Source of the DNA: Dyella marensis
Lineage (GTDB): Bacteria > Pseudomonadota > Gammaproteobacteria > Xanthomonadales > Rhodanobacteraceae
Length of the DNA stretch: 64,000 nucleotides
Direction of reading: 5' to 3'
NCBI RefSeq assembly: GCF_900112865.1
Contig: NZ_FONH01000007.1
Span: forward strand, 62,001-126,000
In this document: in pieces, positions 36,682-48,170 of the stretch
Numbering within the stretch: the first letter of the stretch is position 1
Layout: each line of letters starts with the position of its first letter
Position numbers and translations under genes: made by a program
The notes under the pieces: model-generated
Told to the model about the DNA's origin: nothing
The model's database searches: none
What the model saw: the letters and a program-made list of their open reading frames with translations, nothing else

Positions 36682-36767
36682 TCCCTTATCGAATTGGTGG
36701 GTTTCTTTGCGGGCGGCACGACCGCCGGGCGCGGTCGGCGCGCACTTTCGGGTATTCAGGAGACGTC

Positions 36768-38060
36768 ATGCAGGTTTCGGTTGAAAACGTTGGCAAGCTC
36801 GAGCGCAAGCTCACGGTGAAGTTCCCCGCGGAGCGCTTCGAATCGCAGGTCAGCGCGCGCATCGCCGAGATGGGCCGCACGGTGCGCCTGAAGGGCTTCC
36901 GTCCGGGCAAGGTGCCGACCACGGTGATCCAGCAGCGTTTCGGCGCGCAGGTGCGCGGCGAGGTGCTGTCCGACCTGATCGGTTCCACCCTGCGCGAGGC
37001 CGTGAACCAGGAGAACCTGCGTCCGGTCGCCAACCCGTCGGTGGACACCACCGGCCAGCCGGAAAACGGCGAGATCACCTACACCGCCACCTTCGAGATC
37101 ATGCCGGAGTTCCCGGACGTCGACGTCGCCGCGCTGGAGATCAAGCGCCCGGTGGCCGAAGTGACCGACGCCGACATCGAGAAGATGATCGAGACCCTGC
37201 GCGCCCAGCGCCGCAGCTTCGACGACGTCGCCCGTGCCTCGGCCGAGGGCGATTTCGTGATGTTCGAATACAGCGCCGTGGCCGGCGACTACCGCTTCCC
37301 GGCCGAGGGCCTGGAGCGCGCCGGCAGCGTGATCGGCTCGGGCACCCTGTTCAAGGCGTTGGACGAGGCCCTGACCGGCCGCTCGGCCGGCGACGAGTTC
37401 GAGACGGACGTGGACTTCCCGGCCGATTTCCGCAACGAGAGCCTGGCCGGCAAGACCGCCAAGGTCGCGTTCAAGATCGTGAAGGTGCAGGAGCCCAGGC
37501 TGCCGACCGTGGACGCCGAGTTCGCCAAGCTGTTCGGCATCGTCGACGGCGACCTCGAGCAGTTCCGCAAGGAAGTGCGCAACAACCTCGAGCGCGAGCT
37601 GAAGGCCACCCTGATGGCCCGCCTGAAGTCCCAGGTCGCCGAGAAGCTGGCCGATGCCAACGACGGTCTCGACGTGCCGAAGATCATGGTGCAGTCCGAG
37701 GCCCATAACCTCGCCGCCGGCAGCGTGCCGCGCGGCCAGCAGCCGCCGCCGCAGCTGGTCGAGGCCGCTACCCCGATGGCCCGCAAGCGCGTGATCGCCG
37801 GCCTGCTGATGAGCGAGATCGCCCGCAAGCAGGAGCTGAAGCTGGACCGCACCCGCCTGGCCGAGCAGCTGGCGGCGATCGCCTCGACCTACGAAGAGCC
37901 TGAAAAGGTCATTGAACTGTACAACTCCGACCCCCAATTGATGTCGGGGCTGCAGAACCGCGTGATGGAAGACCAGGTCGCGGTGTGGGTGGCGGACAAC
38001 GCCAAGACCACCGACGAGAACCTGAGCTTCGACGAGGTGATGCGCCCGGTCAGCGCCTGA
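36768..38060 (+). CDS. tig: Trigger factor
   Basis: Trigger factor is the ribosome-associated chaperone that receives nascent chains. The 430-residue protein has the ribosome-binding loop GFRPGKVPTTVI at residues 43-54, the FKBP-type prolyl isomerase domain in the middle (residues 150-240, GDFVMFEYSAVAGDYRF and GKTAKVAFKIVKVQ), and the long helical C-terminal domain. GGAGAC lies before the ATG at 36768. It opens the tig-clpP-clpX-lon block. Confidence 0.97.
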   Translation: MQVSVENVGKLERKLTVKFPAERFESQVSARIAEMGRTVRLKGFRPGKVPTTVIQQRFGAQVRGEVLSDLIGSTLREAVNQENLRPVANPSVDTTGQPENGEITYTATFEIMPEFPDVDVAALEIKRPVAEVTDADIEKMIETLRAQRRSFDDVARASAEGDFVMFEYSAVAGDYRFPAEGLERAGSVIGSGTLFKALDEALTGRSAGDEFETDVDFPADFRNESLAGKTAKVAFKIVKVQEPRLPTVDAEFAKLFGIVDGDLEQFRKEVRNNLERELKATLMARLKSQVAEKLADANDGLDVPKIMVQSEAHNLAAGSVPRGQQPPPQLVEAATPMARKRVIAGLLMSEIARKQELKLDRTRLAEQLAAIASTYEEPEKVIELYNSDPQLMSGLQNRVMEDQVAVWVADNAKTTDENLSFDEVMRPVSA

Positions 38061-38254
38061 GGCAGGTATCGCGAGTTACCCGCCCGATTCTTAGATAAGG
38101 AATCGTCGCGGCCGGCCCTGAGGGCCCGGCCGCGCGGCGGGTGGCGATGAAGACGTGTCCAGGAAGCGTGATTCCGCCCGGATGGCGGTTTTGCGCGGTT
38201 TCCAGCACGATTTACCTGCAAGACTTAGGCGTATCAACCCGGAGAGCGACAAGC

Positions 38255-38884
38255 ATGGCCATGGATCCGATCCAGAACCTCAACCTGGTCCCCATCGTCG
38301 TCGAGCAGACGGCTCGCGGCGAACGTTCGTACGACATCTATTCGCGCCTGCTGAAAGAGCGCGTGATCTTTCTCGTCGGCGAAGTGAACGACCAGGTCGC
38401 CAACCTGCTGGTCGCGCAGATGCTGTTCCTGGAGTCCGAGAACCCGGACAAGGACATTCATCTGTATATCAACAGCCCGGGCGGTGCGGTCACCGCCGGC
38501 CTGGCGATCTACGACACCATGCAGTTCATCAAGCCCGACGTCAGCACCATGTGCGTGGGCCAGGCCTGCAGCGCCGCCTCGCTGCTGCTGATGGCCGGCG
38601 CCAAAGGCAAGCGCTATTCGCTGCCCAATTCGCGCGTGATGATCCACCAGCCGTCGGGCGGCGCCCGCGGCCAGGCGACGGACATCGAGATCCAGGCCCA
38701 GGAAATCCTGTACCTGCGTCGCCGTCTTAACGATATTTATGTGCAGCACACCGGCCAGCCGCTGGACAAGATCGAGCGCGACATGGAGCGCGACCGCTTC
38801 ATGAGCGCCGAGGCCGCCCGCGAATACGGCCTGATCGACCAGGTGCTGGACCGCCGCGCCGGCGAAACGGTCAAGTCGGCCTGA
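38255..38884 (+). CDS. clpP: ATP-dependent Clp protease proteolytic subunit
   Basis: ClpP forms the 14-subunit proteolytic barrel used with ClpX. The 209-residue protein shows the catalytic serine in [15 protein letters not shown], the catalytic histidine in [11 protein letters not shown], and [13 protein letters not shown] for the oxyanion region. The N-terminal [20 protein letters not shown] is the usual propeptide/axial-loop sequence. The ATG at 38255 (MAMDP) has GGAGAG upstream; ATG at 38261 is an alternative. The 194-bp gap after tig holds no other gene. Confidence 0.98.
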   Translation: MAMDPIQNLNLVPIVVEQTARGERSYDIYSRLLKERVIFLVGEVNDQVANLLVAQMLFLESENPDKDIHLYINSPGGAVTAGLAIYDTMQFIKPDVSTMCVGQACSAASLLLMAGAKGKRYSLPNSRVMIHQPSGGARGQATDIEIQAQEILYLRRRLNDIYVQHTGQPLDKIERDMERDRFMSAEAAREYGLIDQVLDRRAGETVKSA

Positions 38885-38912
38885 TCCACGGCCGTTACAG
38901 TGCGTGAGGGCC

Positions 38913-38944
38913 GGGTTCTGCGTCTGGAATCGGACGCGGAACCC
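38913..38944 (+). other. Stable hairpin between clpP and clpX
   Basis: GGGTTCTGCGTC and GACGCGGAACCC form a 12-pair stem with one G-U pair and an eight-base loop. It is not followed by a T run, so it is not a classical terminator. A TATTCT hexamer at 38950 follows immediately. It may moderate read-through or mRNA stability before clpX. Confidence 0.5.
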
Positions 38945-38988
38945 TGTGCTATTCTCGCGTCGCAACCGATTTACAGCAGGGTTACAGC

Positions 38989-40284
38989 ATGACTGACGAG
39001 CGGCAGGGCCGTTCCAACGACAGCGGCAAGATTCTCTACTGCTCCTTCTGCGGCAAGAGCCAGCACGAAGTGCGCAAGCTGATCGCGGGTCCCTCCGTGT
39101 TCATCTGCGACGAGTGCGTGGAGCTCTGCAACGACATCATCCGCGAAGAGCTGGAAGAGAAGGCCGCCTCCGGGCGCAGCCAGCTGCCCAAGCCGCGCGA
39201 GATCATGGAGACGCTCGACCAGTACGTGGTCGGCCAGACCCGTGCGAAGAAAGCGCTCGCCGTGGCGGTGTACAACCACTACAAGCGCATGGAGTCGCGC
39301 CAGAAGAGCGACGACGTCGAGCTGGGCAAGTCCAACATCCTGCTGATCGGCCCCACCGGCTCCGGCAAGACGCTGCTCGCCGAGACGCTGGCGCGCCTGC
39401 TCAATGTGCCGTTCACCATCGCCGACGCCACCACGCTGACCGAAGCCGGCTACGTGGGCGAGGACGTCGAGAACATCATCCAGAAGCTCCTGCAGAAGTG
39501 CGACTACGACGTCGACAAGGCGCAGTCGGGCATCGTCTACATCGACGAGATCGACAAGATCTCGCGCAAGAGCGAGAACCCGTCGATCACCCGTGACGTG
39601 TCGGGCGAAGGCGTGCAGCAGGCGCTGCTGAAGCTGATCGAGGGCACCCTGGCCTCGGTGCCGCCGCAGGGCGGCCGCAAGCATCCGCAGCAGGAATTCC
39701 TGCAGGTGGACACCAAGAACATCCTCTTCATCTGCGGCGGCGCGTTCGCCGGCCTGGAGAAGGTGATCCAGCAGCGTTCCGAGACCACCGGCATCGGCTT
39801 CTCCGCCGAAGTGCGCAGCAAGGAGCGCACCGAGAACCTCGGCAAGGTGCTGGCCGACGTGGAGCCGGCGGACCTGGTCCGTTTCGGCCTGATCCCGGAA
39901 TTCGTCGGCCGCCTGCCGGTGGTGGCGACCCTGGACGAGCTGGACGAACCCGCCCTGGTCAAGATCCTCACCGAGCCGCGCAACGCCGTCACCAAGCAGT
40001 TCAAGAAGCTGTTCGAGATGGAAGGCGTGGAGCTGGAATTCCGTCCGGAGGCCCTGCAGGCGATCGCCCGCAAGGCGCTCAAGCGCAAGACCGGCGCGCG
40101 CGGTCTGCGCACCATCCTGGAGCAGGTGCTGCTGGACACCATGTACGAGCTGCCCTCGCTGGAGCACGTGAGCAAGGTGGTCGTGGACGACGCCGTCATC
40201 GACGGCCAGGCCGAGCCCTACCTGATCTATCGCGGCAACCTGCAGCAGCAGCGCGTGGCGGGCGAGAGCGGCGACGCCGCCTGA
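38989..40284 (+). CDS. clpX: ATP-dependent Clp protease ATPase subunit
   Basis: ClpX unfolds substrates and feeds them to ClpP. The 431-residue protein has the N-terminal C4 zinc domain (YCSFCGKSQ and [10 protein letters not shown]), the Walker A motif [15 protein letters not shown], Walker B in [11 protein letters not shown], and the pore loop in [13 protein letters not shown]. The ClpP-docking IGF-type loop reads TGIGFSAEV. Its ATG is 104 bases after the clpP stop. Confidence 0.98.
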   Translation: MTDERQGRSNDSGKILYCSFCGKSQHEVRKLIAGPSVFICDECVELCNDIIREELEEKAASGRSQLPKPREIMETLDQYVVGQTRAKKALAVAVYNHYKRMESRQKSDDVELGKSNILLIGPTGSGKTLLAETLARLLNVPFTIADATTLTEAGYVGEDVENIIQKLLQKCDYDVDKAQSGIVYIDEIDKISRKSENPSITRDVSGEGVQQALLKLIEGTLASVPPQGGRKHPQQEFLQVDTKNILFICGGAFAGLEKVIQQRSETTGIGFSAEVRSKERTENLGKVLADVEPADLVRFGLIPEFVGRLPVVATLDELDEPALVKILTEPRNAVTKQFKKLFEMEGVELEFRPEALQAIARKALKRKTGARGLRTILEQVLLDTMYELPSLEHVSKVVVDDAVIDGQAEPYLIYRGNLQQQRVAGESGDAA

Positions 40285-40310
40285 ACAGTCTGTCCATCCC
40301 GGTCGAACGA

Positions 40311-40343
40311 AAGGCCCCGGCAGCCCCGGGGCCTTTTTTTATC
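40311..40343 (+). terminator. Terminator after clpX
   Basis: AAGGCCCCGG and CCGGGGCCTT pair around CAGCC and are followed by seven T. It separates clpX from lon transcription. Confidence 0.92.
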
Positions 40344-40487
40344 GTCGGCTTCAGCTCGAGGCCGTTTTCGTTTTCCTTGCCGTGCGCGCACTTGTATGGG
40401 GCGGCGCCGGCCTCCACTTGACGATCAGATGCCTCCGGCGCAGTGTCGGGGCGTACTCGTTTCAGTCCCCCGAGGGAACCATCCGAC

Positions 40488-42995
<2,508 letters not shown>

Positions 42996-43023
42996 GCGAA
43001 GCGCGCGGCGTCGCTTCGACATC

Positions 43024-43055
43024 GAGTGGCATGCCTCTGGCATGCCACTTTTTTG
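43024..43055 (+). terminator. Terminator after lon
   Basis: A perfect 11-pair stem, AGTGGCATGCC and GGCATGCCACT, has a TCT loop and is followed by a T run. Confidence 0.95.
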
Positions 43056-43161
43056 TTGCGCTAATGCGGCATTCGATGCGGCTTCGCTAACGCTTCCCGG
43101 CGTGTCCGGCAAGTGCTGCCGCGGTATCTAAAAATCCCTGAAAGCCTTGGTATTGCTTGTA

Positions 43162-43190
43162 TTGCGGACCCTAGGGGGCACTGGTATAAA
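43162..43190 (+). promoter_or_regulatory. Promoter of hupB
   Basis: TTGCGG (-35) and TATAAA (-10) lie 17 bases apart. The predicted start is about 140 bases upstream of the HU gene, giving a long leader. Confidence 0.6.
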
Positions 43191-43337
43191 GAGCGGCACC
43201 GCAATCCACGCTCGACGTCGGAGCGCTTCGATGCGGGGTCGCGGGGCGGCGCCCACCAGTCGCCAATTCATCCAAGTCGGCGTCGTCTCGTCCCAGACTG
43301 ACCACGCGGGCCGCACAACGTTTAAGGGAGTGTCTCA

Positions 43338-43610
43338 ATGAATAAAACCGATCTGATCAATGCCATTGCCGAGAAGGCCGAACTCACCAAGGCCGACGCC
43401 GGCCGCGCGCTCGAGGCTTTCTTCGAGACCGTGCAGAAGGCGCTGAAGAAGGGTGACGACGTGTCGGTCGTGGGCTTTGGCACCTTCACCGTGCGCAAGC
43501 GCGCCGCCCGTACCGGTCGCAACCCGCGCACCAACGAGACGATCAAGATCAAGGCCTCGAAGGTTCCGGCTTTCAAGGCTGGCAAGACCCTCAAGGATGC
43601 CCTAAACTAA
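43338..43610 (+). CDS. hupB: DNA-binding protein HU
   Basis: A 90-residue nucleoid protein of the HU/IHF fold that bends and compacts [23 protein letters not shown] is the dimerisation helix pair, [20 protein letters not shown] is the conserved core leading into the DNA-binding beta arm, and [19 protein letters not shown] is the C-terminus. AAGGGAG precedes the ATG. Only about 20 bases separate its stop from tRNA-Val, so the two tRNAs are probably transcribed with it. Confidence 0.97.
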   Translation: MNKTDLINAIAEKAELTKADAGRALEAFFETVQKALKKGDDVSVVGFGTFTVRKRAARTGRNPRTNETIKIKASKVPAFKAGKTLKDALN

Positions 43611-43630
43611 GCGGCTCGCCGCTTGGTTTC

Positions 43631-43705
43631 GGGTGCTTAGCTCAGCGGTAGAGCACCGCCCTTACAAGGCGATGGTCGTAGGTTCGATCCCTACAGCACC
43701 CACCA
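43631..43705 (+). tRNA. tRNA-Val (UAC)
   Basis: A 75-nt cloverleaf with encoded CCA. The anticodon loop CTTACAA gives UAC. It lies 20 bases after the hupB stop. Confidence 0.96.
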
Positions 43706-43714
43706 GAAAACTGC

Positions 43715-43791
43715 GGAGCGGTAGTTCAGTCGGTTAGAATGCTGGCCTGTCACGCCGGAGGTCGCGGGTTCGAGTCCCGTCCGCTCCGCCA
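43715..43791 (+). tRNA. tRNA-Asp (GUC)
   Basis: A 77-nt cloverleaf with encoded CCA and anticodon loop CTGTCAC. It lies nine bases after tRNA-Val. The minus-strand tRNA-Asp at 57112-57188 has the same sequence. Confidence 0.96.
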
Positions 43792-43797
43792 CAGTTT

Positions 43798-43829
43798 GCA
43801 AGGGCGCCCGCGTGGCGCCCTTGCTTTTT
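43798..43829 (+). terminator. Terminator of the hupB/tRNA transcript
   Basis: GCAAGGGCGCC and GGCGCCCTTGC form an 11-pair stem with loop CGCGT, followed by TTTTT. It ends the HU/tRNA unit before ppiD. Confidence 0.93.
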
Positions 43830-43880
43830 ATGGACCGCGCCGGGTCGGGCGCATTGATCAACCCTGACGGGAAGATTCTC

Positions 43881-45785
43881 ATGTTGCAGGCACTACGTAC
43901 CAAGATGCACGGTTGGCCGTCGATCATCATCCTCGGCATCTGTGTCTTCGCCATCTCGTTCTTCGGCATCGAGTCTTACATCGTGTCGCGCAACGATACC
44001 TTCGTGGCGAAGGTCGGGAAGCATGAGATCTCCCAGCAGGACTTCCAGCAGCGCATGAACAGCCTGCGCCAGCAGATGGTCCAGCAGCAGGGCGAGCAGT
44101 TCGACGGCGCCGCGTTCGAGCGCCCCGAGAACAAGCTGCGCGTGCTCAACGCGATGGTCGACCAGCAGCTGCTGGTGGATGCCGCCGAGAAGATGGGCAT
44201 GCGCATCTCCGACCAGCAGCTGCGCGACACCATCGTCAACCTGCCGGGCCTGCAGCAGAACGGCAAGTTCGACGCCGGCCTGTACCGCGCCTTCCTCGCC
44301 GGCATGGGCAAGACGCCCGGCCAGTTCGAGGCCGAAGTGCGCAACGAACTGAACGTCTCGCAGCTGCCCGACGCCTTCAATGCGTCGACGCTGATCACCG
44401 ACGCCGACATCGACCGCTACCTCAACCTGAGCATGCAGCGCCGCGACCTGCGCTATTTCGCGCTGCCGCGTCCGGCGCTGACCGACAGCAAGGTCGACGA
44501 CGCGCAGATCGACGCGTACTACAAGTCGCACCAGGCCGATTTCATGAATCCCGAGCAGGTCTCGGTGAAGTACGTCGAAGTCAGTGCCGACGACCTGAAG
44601 CTGGACGTCCAGCCCAGCGAGGACGACCTGAAGAAGCGTTATGAGGAAGGCAAGCAGCGCTTCGTGATGCCGGAGCAGCGCCTGGTCTCGCACATCCTGG
44701 TCAACGTGCCGAAGAACGCCACGCCGGACCAGCAGAAGGCCGCGCTGGCCAAGGCCGAGCAGCTCGCCGGCCAAGCCAAGGAGGACAACTTCGCCAAGCT
44801 GGCCGAGCAGTCCTCGGACGACCTGGGCTCCAAGCGCACGGGCGGCGACCTGGGCTGGCTGGAGAAGGGCGTGGCCAATCCGGCCTTCGACGAGGCGCTG
44901 TTCGCGCTGCAGAAGGGCCAGATTTCCAAGCCGGTGCTGTCCGACGAGGGCTACCACGTGCTGTTCCTGCGCGACGTGCGCAGCGGCCAGGCCAAGCCGT
45001 TCGCCGAAGTGCGCGACCAGCTGGTCAAGGAAGCCATGACCGGCGACCGCGATCGCAAGTACAACGAGATCGCCGGCAAGCTCACCGACAGCGCCTACCA
45101 GAACCCGGGCTCGCTGGAGCCGGCCGCGCAGGCGCTGGGCCTGCCGATCAAGACGTCCGAGATGTTCTCGCGCCAGGGCGGCGCGGGCATCGCCGCCAAC
45201 CCGAAGGTGGCGCAGGCCGCATTCGCCGACGACGTGCTGGCGCAGGGCAACAACTCCGGCCTGATCGACCTGGGCAACGACCACGCGGTGGTGATCCACG
45301 TCGACAAGCACGTCTCCGCCGCGGCCAAGCCGCTGGCCGAGGTGCGCGACACCGTGCGCCAGAAGATTCTCGACGAGCGCGTCGCCGCCGCCGCCAAGGC
45401 CAAGGCCGACGAGCTGCTGGCCCGCCTGCAGAAGGGCGAGGACATGGCCGCCGTGGCCGCCTCGGTCGGCGCCCCGGTGAAGACCGCCAGCGAAGCGACC
45501 CGCGGCCTCGCCGACGTCTCGCCGGACCTGCTCGACGCCGCCTTCAAGCTGCCGCATCCGGCGCAGGGCAAGCCGCAATACGCCAGCGTGCCGCAGCAGG
45601 ACGGTTCCTTCGACCTGCTGGCGCTGGACAAGGTGCAGGACGCCGATCTCTCCAAGCTGCCGGCCCAGCAGCGCGACATGTTGCGCCAGCAGATGGCGCG
45701 CGTGTATGGCGACTCGGCCATGCGCGAATTCATCGACGCGCTGAAGGCGAAGACCGAGATCAAGATCGCCGCGGACCGCATGTAA
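43881..45785 (+). CDS. ppiD: Peptidyl-prolyl isomerase-like periplasmic chaperone PpiD
   Basis: PpiD is an inner-membrane-anchored chaperone that helps proteins leaving the Sec channel. The 634-residue protein has one N-terminal membrane helix (SIIILGICVFAISFFGI, residues 14-30), a SurA-like N-domain (VGKHEISQQDFQQRMNSLRQ), and a parvulin domain at about 265-370 (RLVSHILVNVPKNATP, SSDDLGSKRTGGDLGWLEKG, PVLSDEGYHVLFLRDV). The ATG at 43881 (MLQALRTKM) puts the helix at the usual place. A terminator lies on each side, so it is a single-gene unit. Confidence 0.95.
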   Translation: MLQALRTKMHGWPSIIILGICVFAISFFGIESYIVSRNDTFVAKVGKHEISQQDFQQRMNSLRQQMVQQQGEQFDGAAFERPENKLRVLNAMVDQQLLVDAAEKMGMRISDQQLRDTIVNLPGLQQNGKFDAGLYRAFLAGMGKTPGQFEAEVRNELNVSQLPDAFNASTLITDADIDRYLNLSMQRRDLRYFALPRPALTDSKVDDAQIDAYYKSHQADFMNPEQVSVKYVEVSADDLKLDVQPSEDDLKKRYEEGKQRFVMPEQRLVSHILVNVPKNATPDQQKAALAKAEQLAGQAKEDNFAKLAEQSSDDLGSKRTGGDLGWLEKGVANPAFDEALFALQKGQISKPVLSDEGYHVLFLRDVRSGQAKPFAEVRDQLVKEAMTGDRDRKYNEIAGKLTDSAYQNPGSLEPAAQALGLPIKTSEMFSRQGGAGIAANPKVAQAAFADDVLAQGNNSGLIDLGNDHAVVIHVDKHVSAAAKPLAEVRDTVRQKILDERVAAAAKAKADELLARLQKGEDMAAVAASVGAPVKTASEATRGLADVSPDLLDAAFKLPHPAQGKPQYASVPQQDGSFDLLALDKVQDADLSKLPAQQRDMLRQQMARVYGDSAMREFIDALKAKTEIKIAADRM

Positions 45786-45807
45786 TCAGCATGGTATGGA
45801 CTTCGAG

Positions 45808-45838
45808 AAAGGCGGCCGCATGGCCGCCTTTTTTTTGT
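45808..45838 (+). terminator. Terminator after ppiD
   Basis: AAAGGCGGCC and GGCCGCCTTT pair around GCAT, followed by a T run. Confidence 0.93.
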
Positions 45839-45865
45839 CGCCGTTCAAGCCATCGCACTCATTGG

Positions 45866-46000
45866 CCGTCATTCCGGCGCAGGCCGGAATCCAGTGACGA
45901 TAGCGCCACGCTATGGCCTCATCGCAGGACGAAACCCGGGACGATATCGCGACAACCGGACCATGACGTCACTGGATTCCGGCCTGCGCCGGAATGACGG
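45866..46000. repeat. Inverted pair of family 2 palindromes between ppiD and fabI
   Basis: The left element (about 45866-45899) contains ATTCCGGCGCAGGCCGGAAT followed by CCAGTGAC; the right element (about 45968-46000) is its reverse complement. Each core is itself an 8-base dyad with a GCAG loop, resembling dRS3-type repeats (ATTCC...GGAAT). The unit sits between convergent genes. Confidence 0.9.
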
Positions 46001-46048
46001 TTCCTTGCAAGGCTGAGGTCAGTCCGGTCGCCCCGGCACACCGGGCCG

Positions 46049-46831
46049 TCAGGCCCCGGTCATGCCGAGGATGTTGTACCCGGCATCGACATAGGTGATC
46101 TCGCCCGTGATGCCGGAGGCGAAGTCCGAGCACAGGAAGGCCGCGACATTGCCCACCTCGTCGATCGTCACGCTGCGGCGCAGCGGCGCGTGTTCTTCCA
46201 CGTGATCGAGCATGCTGCGGAAATTGGCGATGCCGGAGGCGGCCAGCGTCTTGATCGGCCCCGCCGAGATGGCGTTCACGCGCGTGCCTTCCGGCCCCAG
46301 GTTGTAGGCGAGATAGCGCACGTTCGCTTGCAGGCTGGCCTTGGCCAGCCCCATCACGTTGTAGTTGGCCAGCGCGCGCTCCGCGCCCAGATAGCTGAGG
46401 GTGAGGATGGCGCCGCCGCGGCCGCCCATCAGTGGGCGCGCGGCCTTGGCGAGCGCGGCGAGGCTGTAGCTGGAGATGTCATGCGCGATGGCGAAGTTCT
46501 CGCGCGTCAACTGGTCGAGGAACTCGCCCTGCAGCGCTTCGCGTGGTGCATAGCCGACCGAGTGCACCAGGATGTCGAGGCCGTCCCAATGCTCGCCCAG
46601 CCGATCGAACAACTGCCGGATCTGCGCATCGTCGGCCACGTCGCAGGGCAGGGCGAGGTTGGAGCCGAACGCATTGGCGGCCTCGTCGACGCGATCCTTC
46701 AGCCGCTCGTTCTGATAGGTGAAGGCCAGCTGCGCGCCTTCGCGGTACATCGCATTAGCGATGCCCCAGGCGATCGAGCGCTGGCTGGCGATGCCGACGA
46801 TCAGTGCGCGCTTGCCATGCAGGAATCCCAT
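46049..46831 (-). CDS. fabI: Enoyl-[acyl-carrier-protein] reductase (NADH)
   Basis: FabI carries out the last reduction in each fatty-acid elongation cycle. The 260-residue protein has the NADH motif [32 protein letters not shown] near residues 90-104 (the triclosan-contact glycine is kept) and the catalytic Tyr/Lys in [14 protein letters not shown]. The nucleotide-binding [16 protein letters not shown] segment also matches. ATG at 46829-46831. It is convergent with ppiD and apparently stands alone. Confidence 0.97.
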   Translation of the reverse strand: MGFLHGKRALIVGIASQRSIAWGIANAMYREGAQLAFTYQNERLKDRVDEAANAFGSNLALPCDVADDAQIRQLFDRLGEHWDGLDILVHSVGYAPREALQGEFLDQLTRENFAIAHDISSYSLAALAKAARPLMGGRGGAILTLSYLGAERALANYNVMGLAKASLQANVRYLAYNLGPEGTRVNAISAGPIKTLAASGIANFRSMLDHVEEHAPLRRSVTIDEVGNVAAFLCSDFASGITGEITYVDAGYNILGMTGA

Positions 46832-46922
46832 GCGTCTTCCCCGATGCGGCGACGCGCACGGCGGCGCGTCGCGGCGAGTCTAGCTTGGTGGAGGCAGCGC
46901 GGTGGCGGCAGCGCGCCGCGCC

Positions 46923-48170
46923 TCAGCCCTGCGCGCTGAGCTTCAGCACCTGGCCCAGGCGCAGATGGGAGCCCTGCAGGCCGTTCCAGCGCTTGATCTG
47001 GTTGACGTCCAGCGAATAGTGGCGCGCGATGTTCCACAGCGTCTCGCCGGCCTTGACCGTATGCGTGCGCGAACTCGCGCCGGCGGCGTCGTCCGGCGCG
47101 GCCGACGGACCCGCGGCCGACGGACCTTTGGCCGATGCCACCAGGCGGTTGTCGTTCGTATCGGCGTCGGCGACGTTGCCGCCGTTCTGCAGCAGCGAAT
47201 TGCGGAACTGCTCGACGCGGCCGCTGGGCATCACCAGGTACGAGGCCGCGCGCTTGTCGACATAGCCGTTGCGGAAACCGGCATTGAGGCTCTTGAGCTC
47301 GTCCACCGACATGCCGGCGTGGTTGGCGGCCTGTGCGATCGGCATCGAGCGGTCGACGTCGACCGACACCAGCTGTTGTTCCGGCGCGATCTGCGGCAGC
47401 TCGACCTTGAAGCGCTGCGGCTCGCGCACCACGCAGGAGATCGCCAGCAGCTTGGCCAGGTGTTCGCGCGTCACGCGCTTGACCGGCATCTTCGGGATCG
47501 CCGGCTCCTGGGCCGGCGTGCCGTAGCGGCCGATCATGCCGCGCACGGCGAATTCGCCGGCATTGAAGGCGTAGTCCGCCATGCGCCAATCGCCGAGATC
47601 GTCGTGATAGCGCTTGAGCAGGGCCATGATCGCGTCGGTCGCGGCCGGCATGTCCAGGCGCCCGTCGAAGTTCTTGTCCACGCGCATGCCCAGCGCGTTC
47701 GCCGTCACCGGCATGATCTGCCACATGCCGGCGGGATTGCCTTTCACCCCCGGCACGGGTCGGTAATGGCTCTCCACCCACGGCAGCAGGGCGAATTCGC
47801 CCGCCACGTCGTGCTTGGCGGCGATCTGCTGCACGTACATCAGCCGCGGCATCACGTCGCGCATCTGCGCTTCGAATGCCGAAGGATTCTGCGTATAGCG
47901 CCTGGCCCAATCCATGATCGCCGGGTCGGCATCGCAATCGGCCATCTGGAAACTGCCGCGCAACTGCGCCCATACGTCGCCGCTGGGCTGCGGCATCGCC
48001 GGCGCGTCCACATGGCTGGCGACATTGCCGACCGCCGGCTTGGGCGAGGAGGGCTTGACCACGCGCGGCACAGCGGCCGTGCCGTTCTGCGGGGGCGGTG
48101 TCCCGGCGCAGGCGGCGAGGCATAGCGCAAGCGTGGCGGAAAGCAGGCGTAATGAGGCGTGAGGTTTCAT
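46923..48170 (-). CDS. mltD: Membrane-bound lytic murein transglycosylase D
   Basis: MltD cleaves peptidoglycan glycan strands. The 415-residue protein has a lipoprotein signal (LSATLALCLAACAG, lipobox cysteine at about residue 21) and an SLT domain with the catalytic glutamate in LLPWVESHYRPVPG and GNPAGMWQIMPVTANALGM. A C-terminal LysM domain binds peptidoglycan (HTVKAGETLWNIARHYSLDV ... WNGLQGSHLRLGQVL). One LysM is visible, fewer than in some homologues. Its ATG overlaps the gloB stop by four bases, so the two are coupled. Confidence 0.94.
   Translation of the reverse strand: MKPHASLRLLSATLALCLAACAGTPPPQNGTAAVPRVVKPSSPKPAVGNVASHVDAPAMPQPSGDVWAQLRGSFQMADCDADPAIMDWARRYTQNPSAFEAQMRDVMPRLMYVQQIAAKHDVAGEFALLPWVESHYRPVPGVKGNPAGMWQIMPVTANALGMRVDKNFDGRLDMPAATDAIMALLKRYHDDLGDWRMADYAFNAGEFAVRGMIGRYGTPAQEPAIPKMPVKRVTREHLAKLLAISCVVREPQRFKVELPQIAPEQQLVSVDVDRSMPIAQAANHAGMSVDELKSLNAGFRNGYVDKRAASYLVMPSGRVEQFRNSLLQNGGNVADADTNDNRLVASAKGPSAAGPSAAPDDAAGASSRTHTVKAGETLWNIARHYSLDVNQIKRWNGLQGSHLRLGQVLKLSAQG

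Noticed and set aside
40380-40487. Heat-shock (sigma-32) promoter before lon
   Set aside because: A CTTGACG sequence is present at about 40417, but no CCCCAT-like element follows at the right distance.
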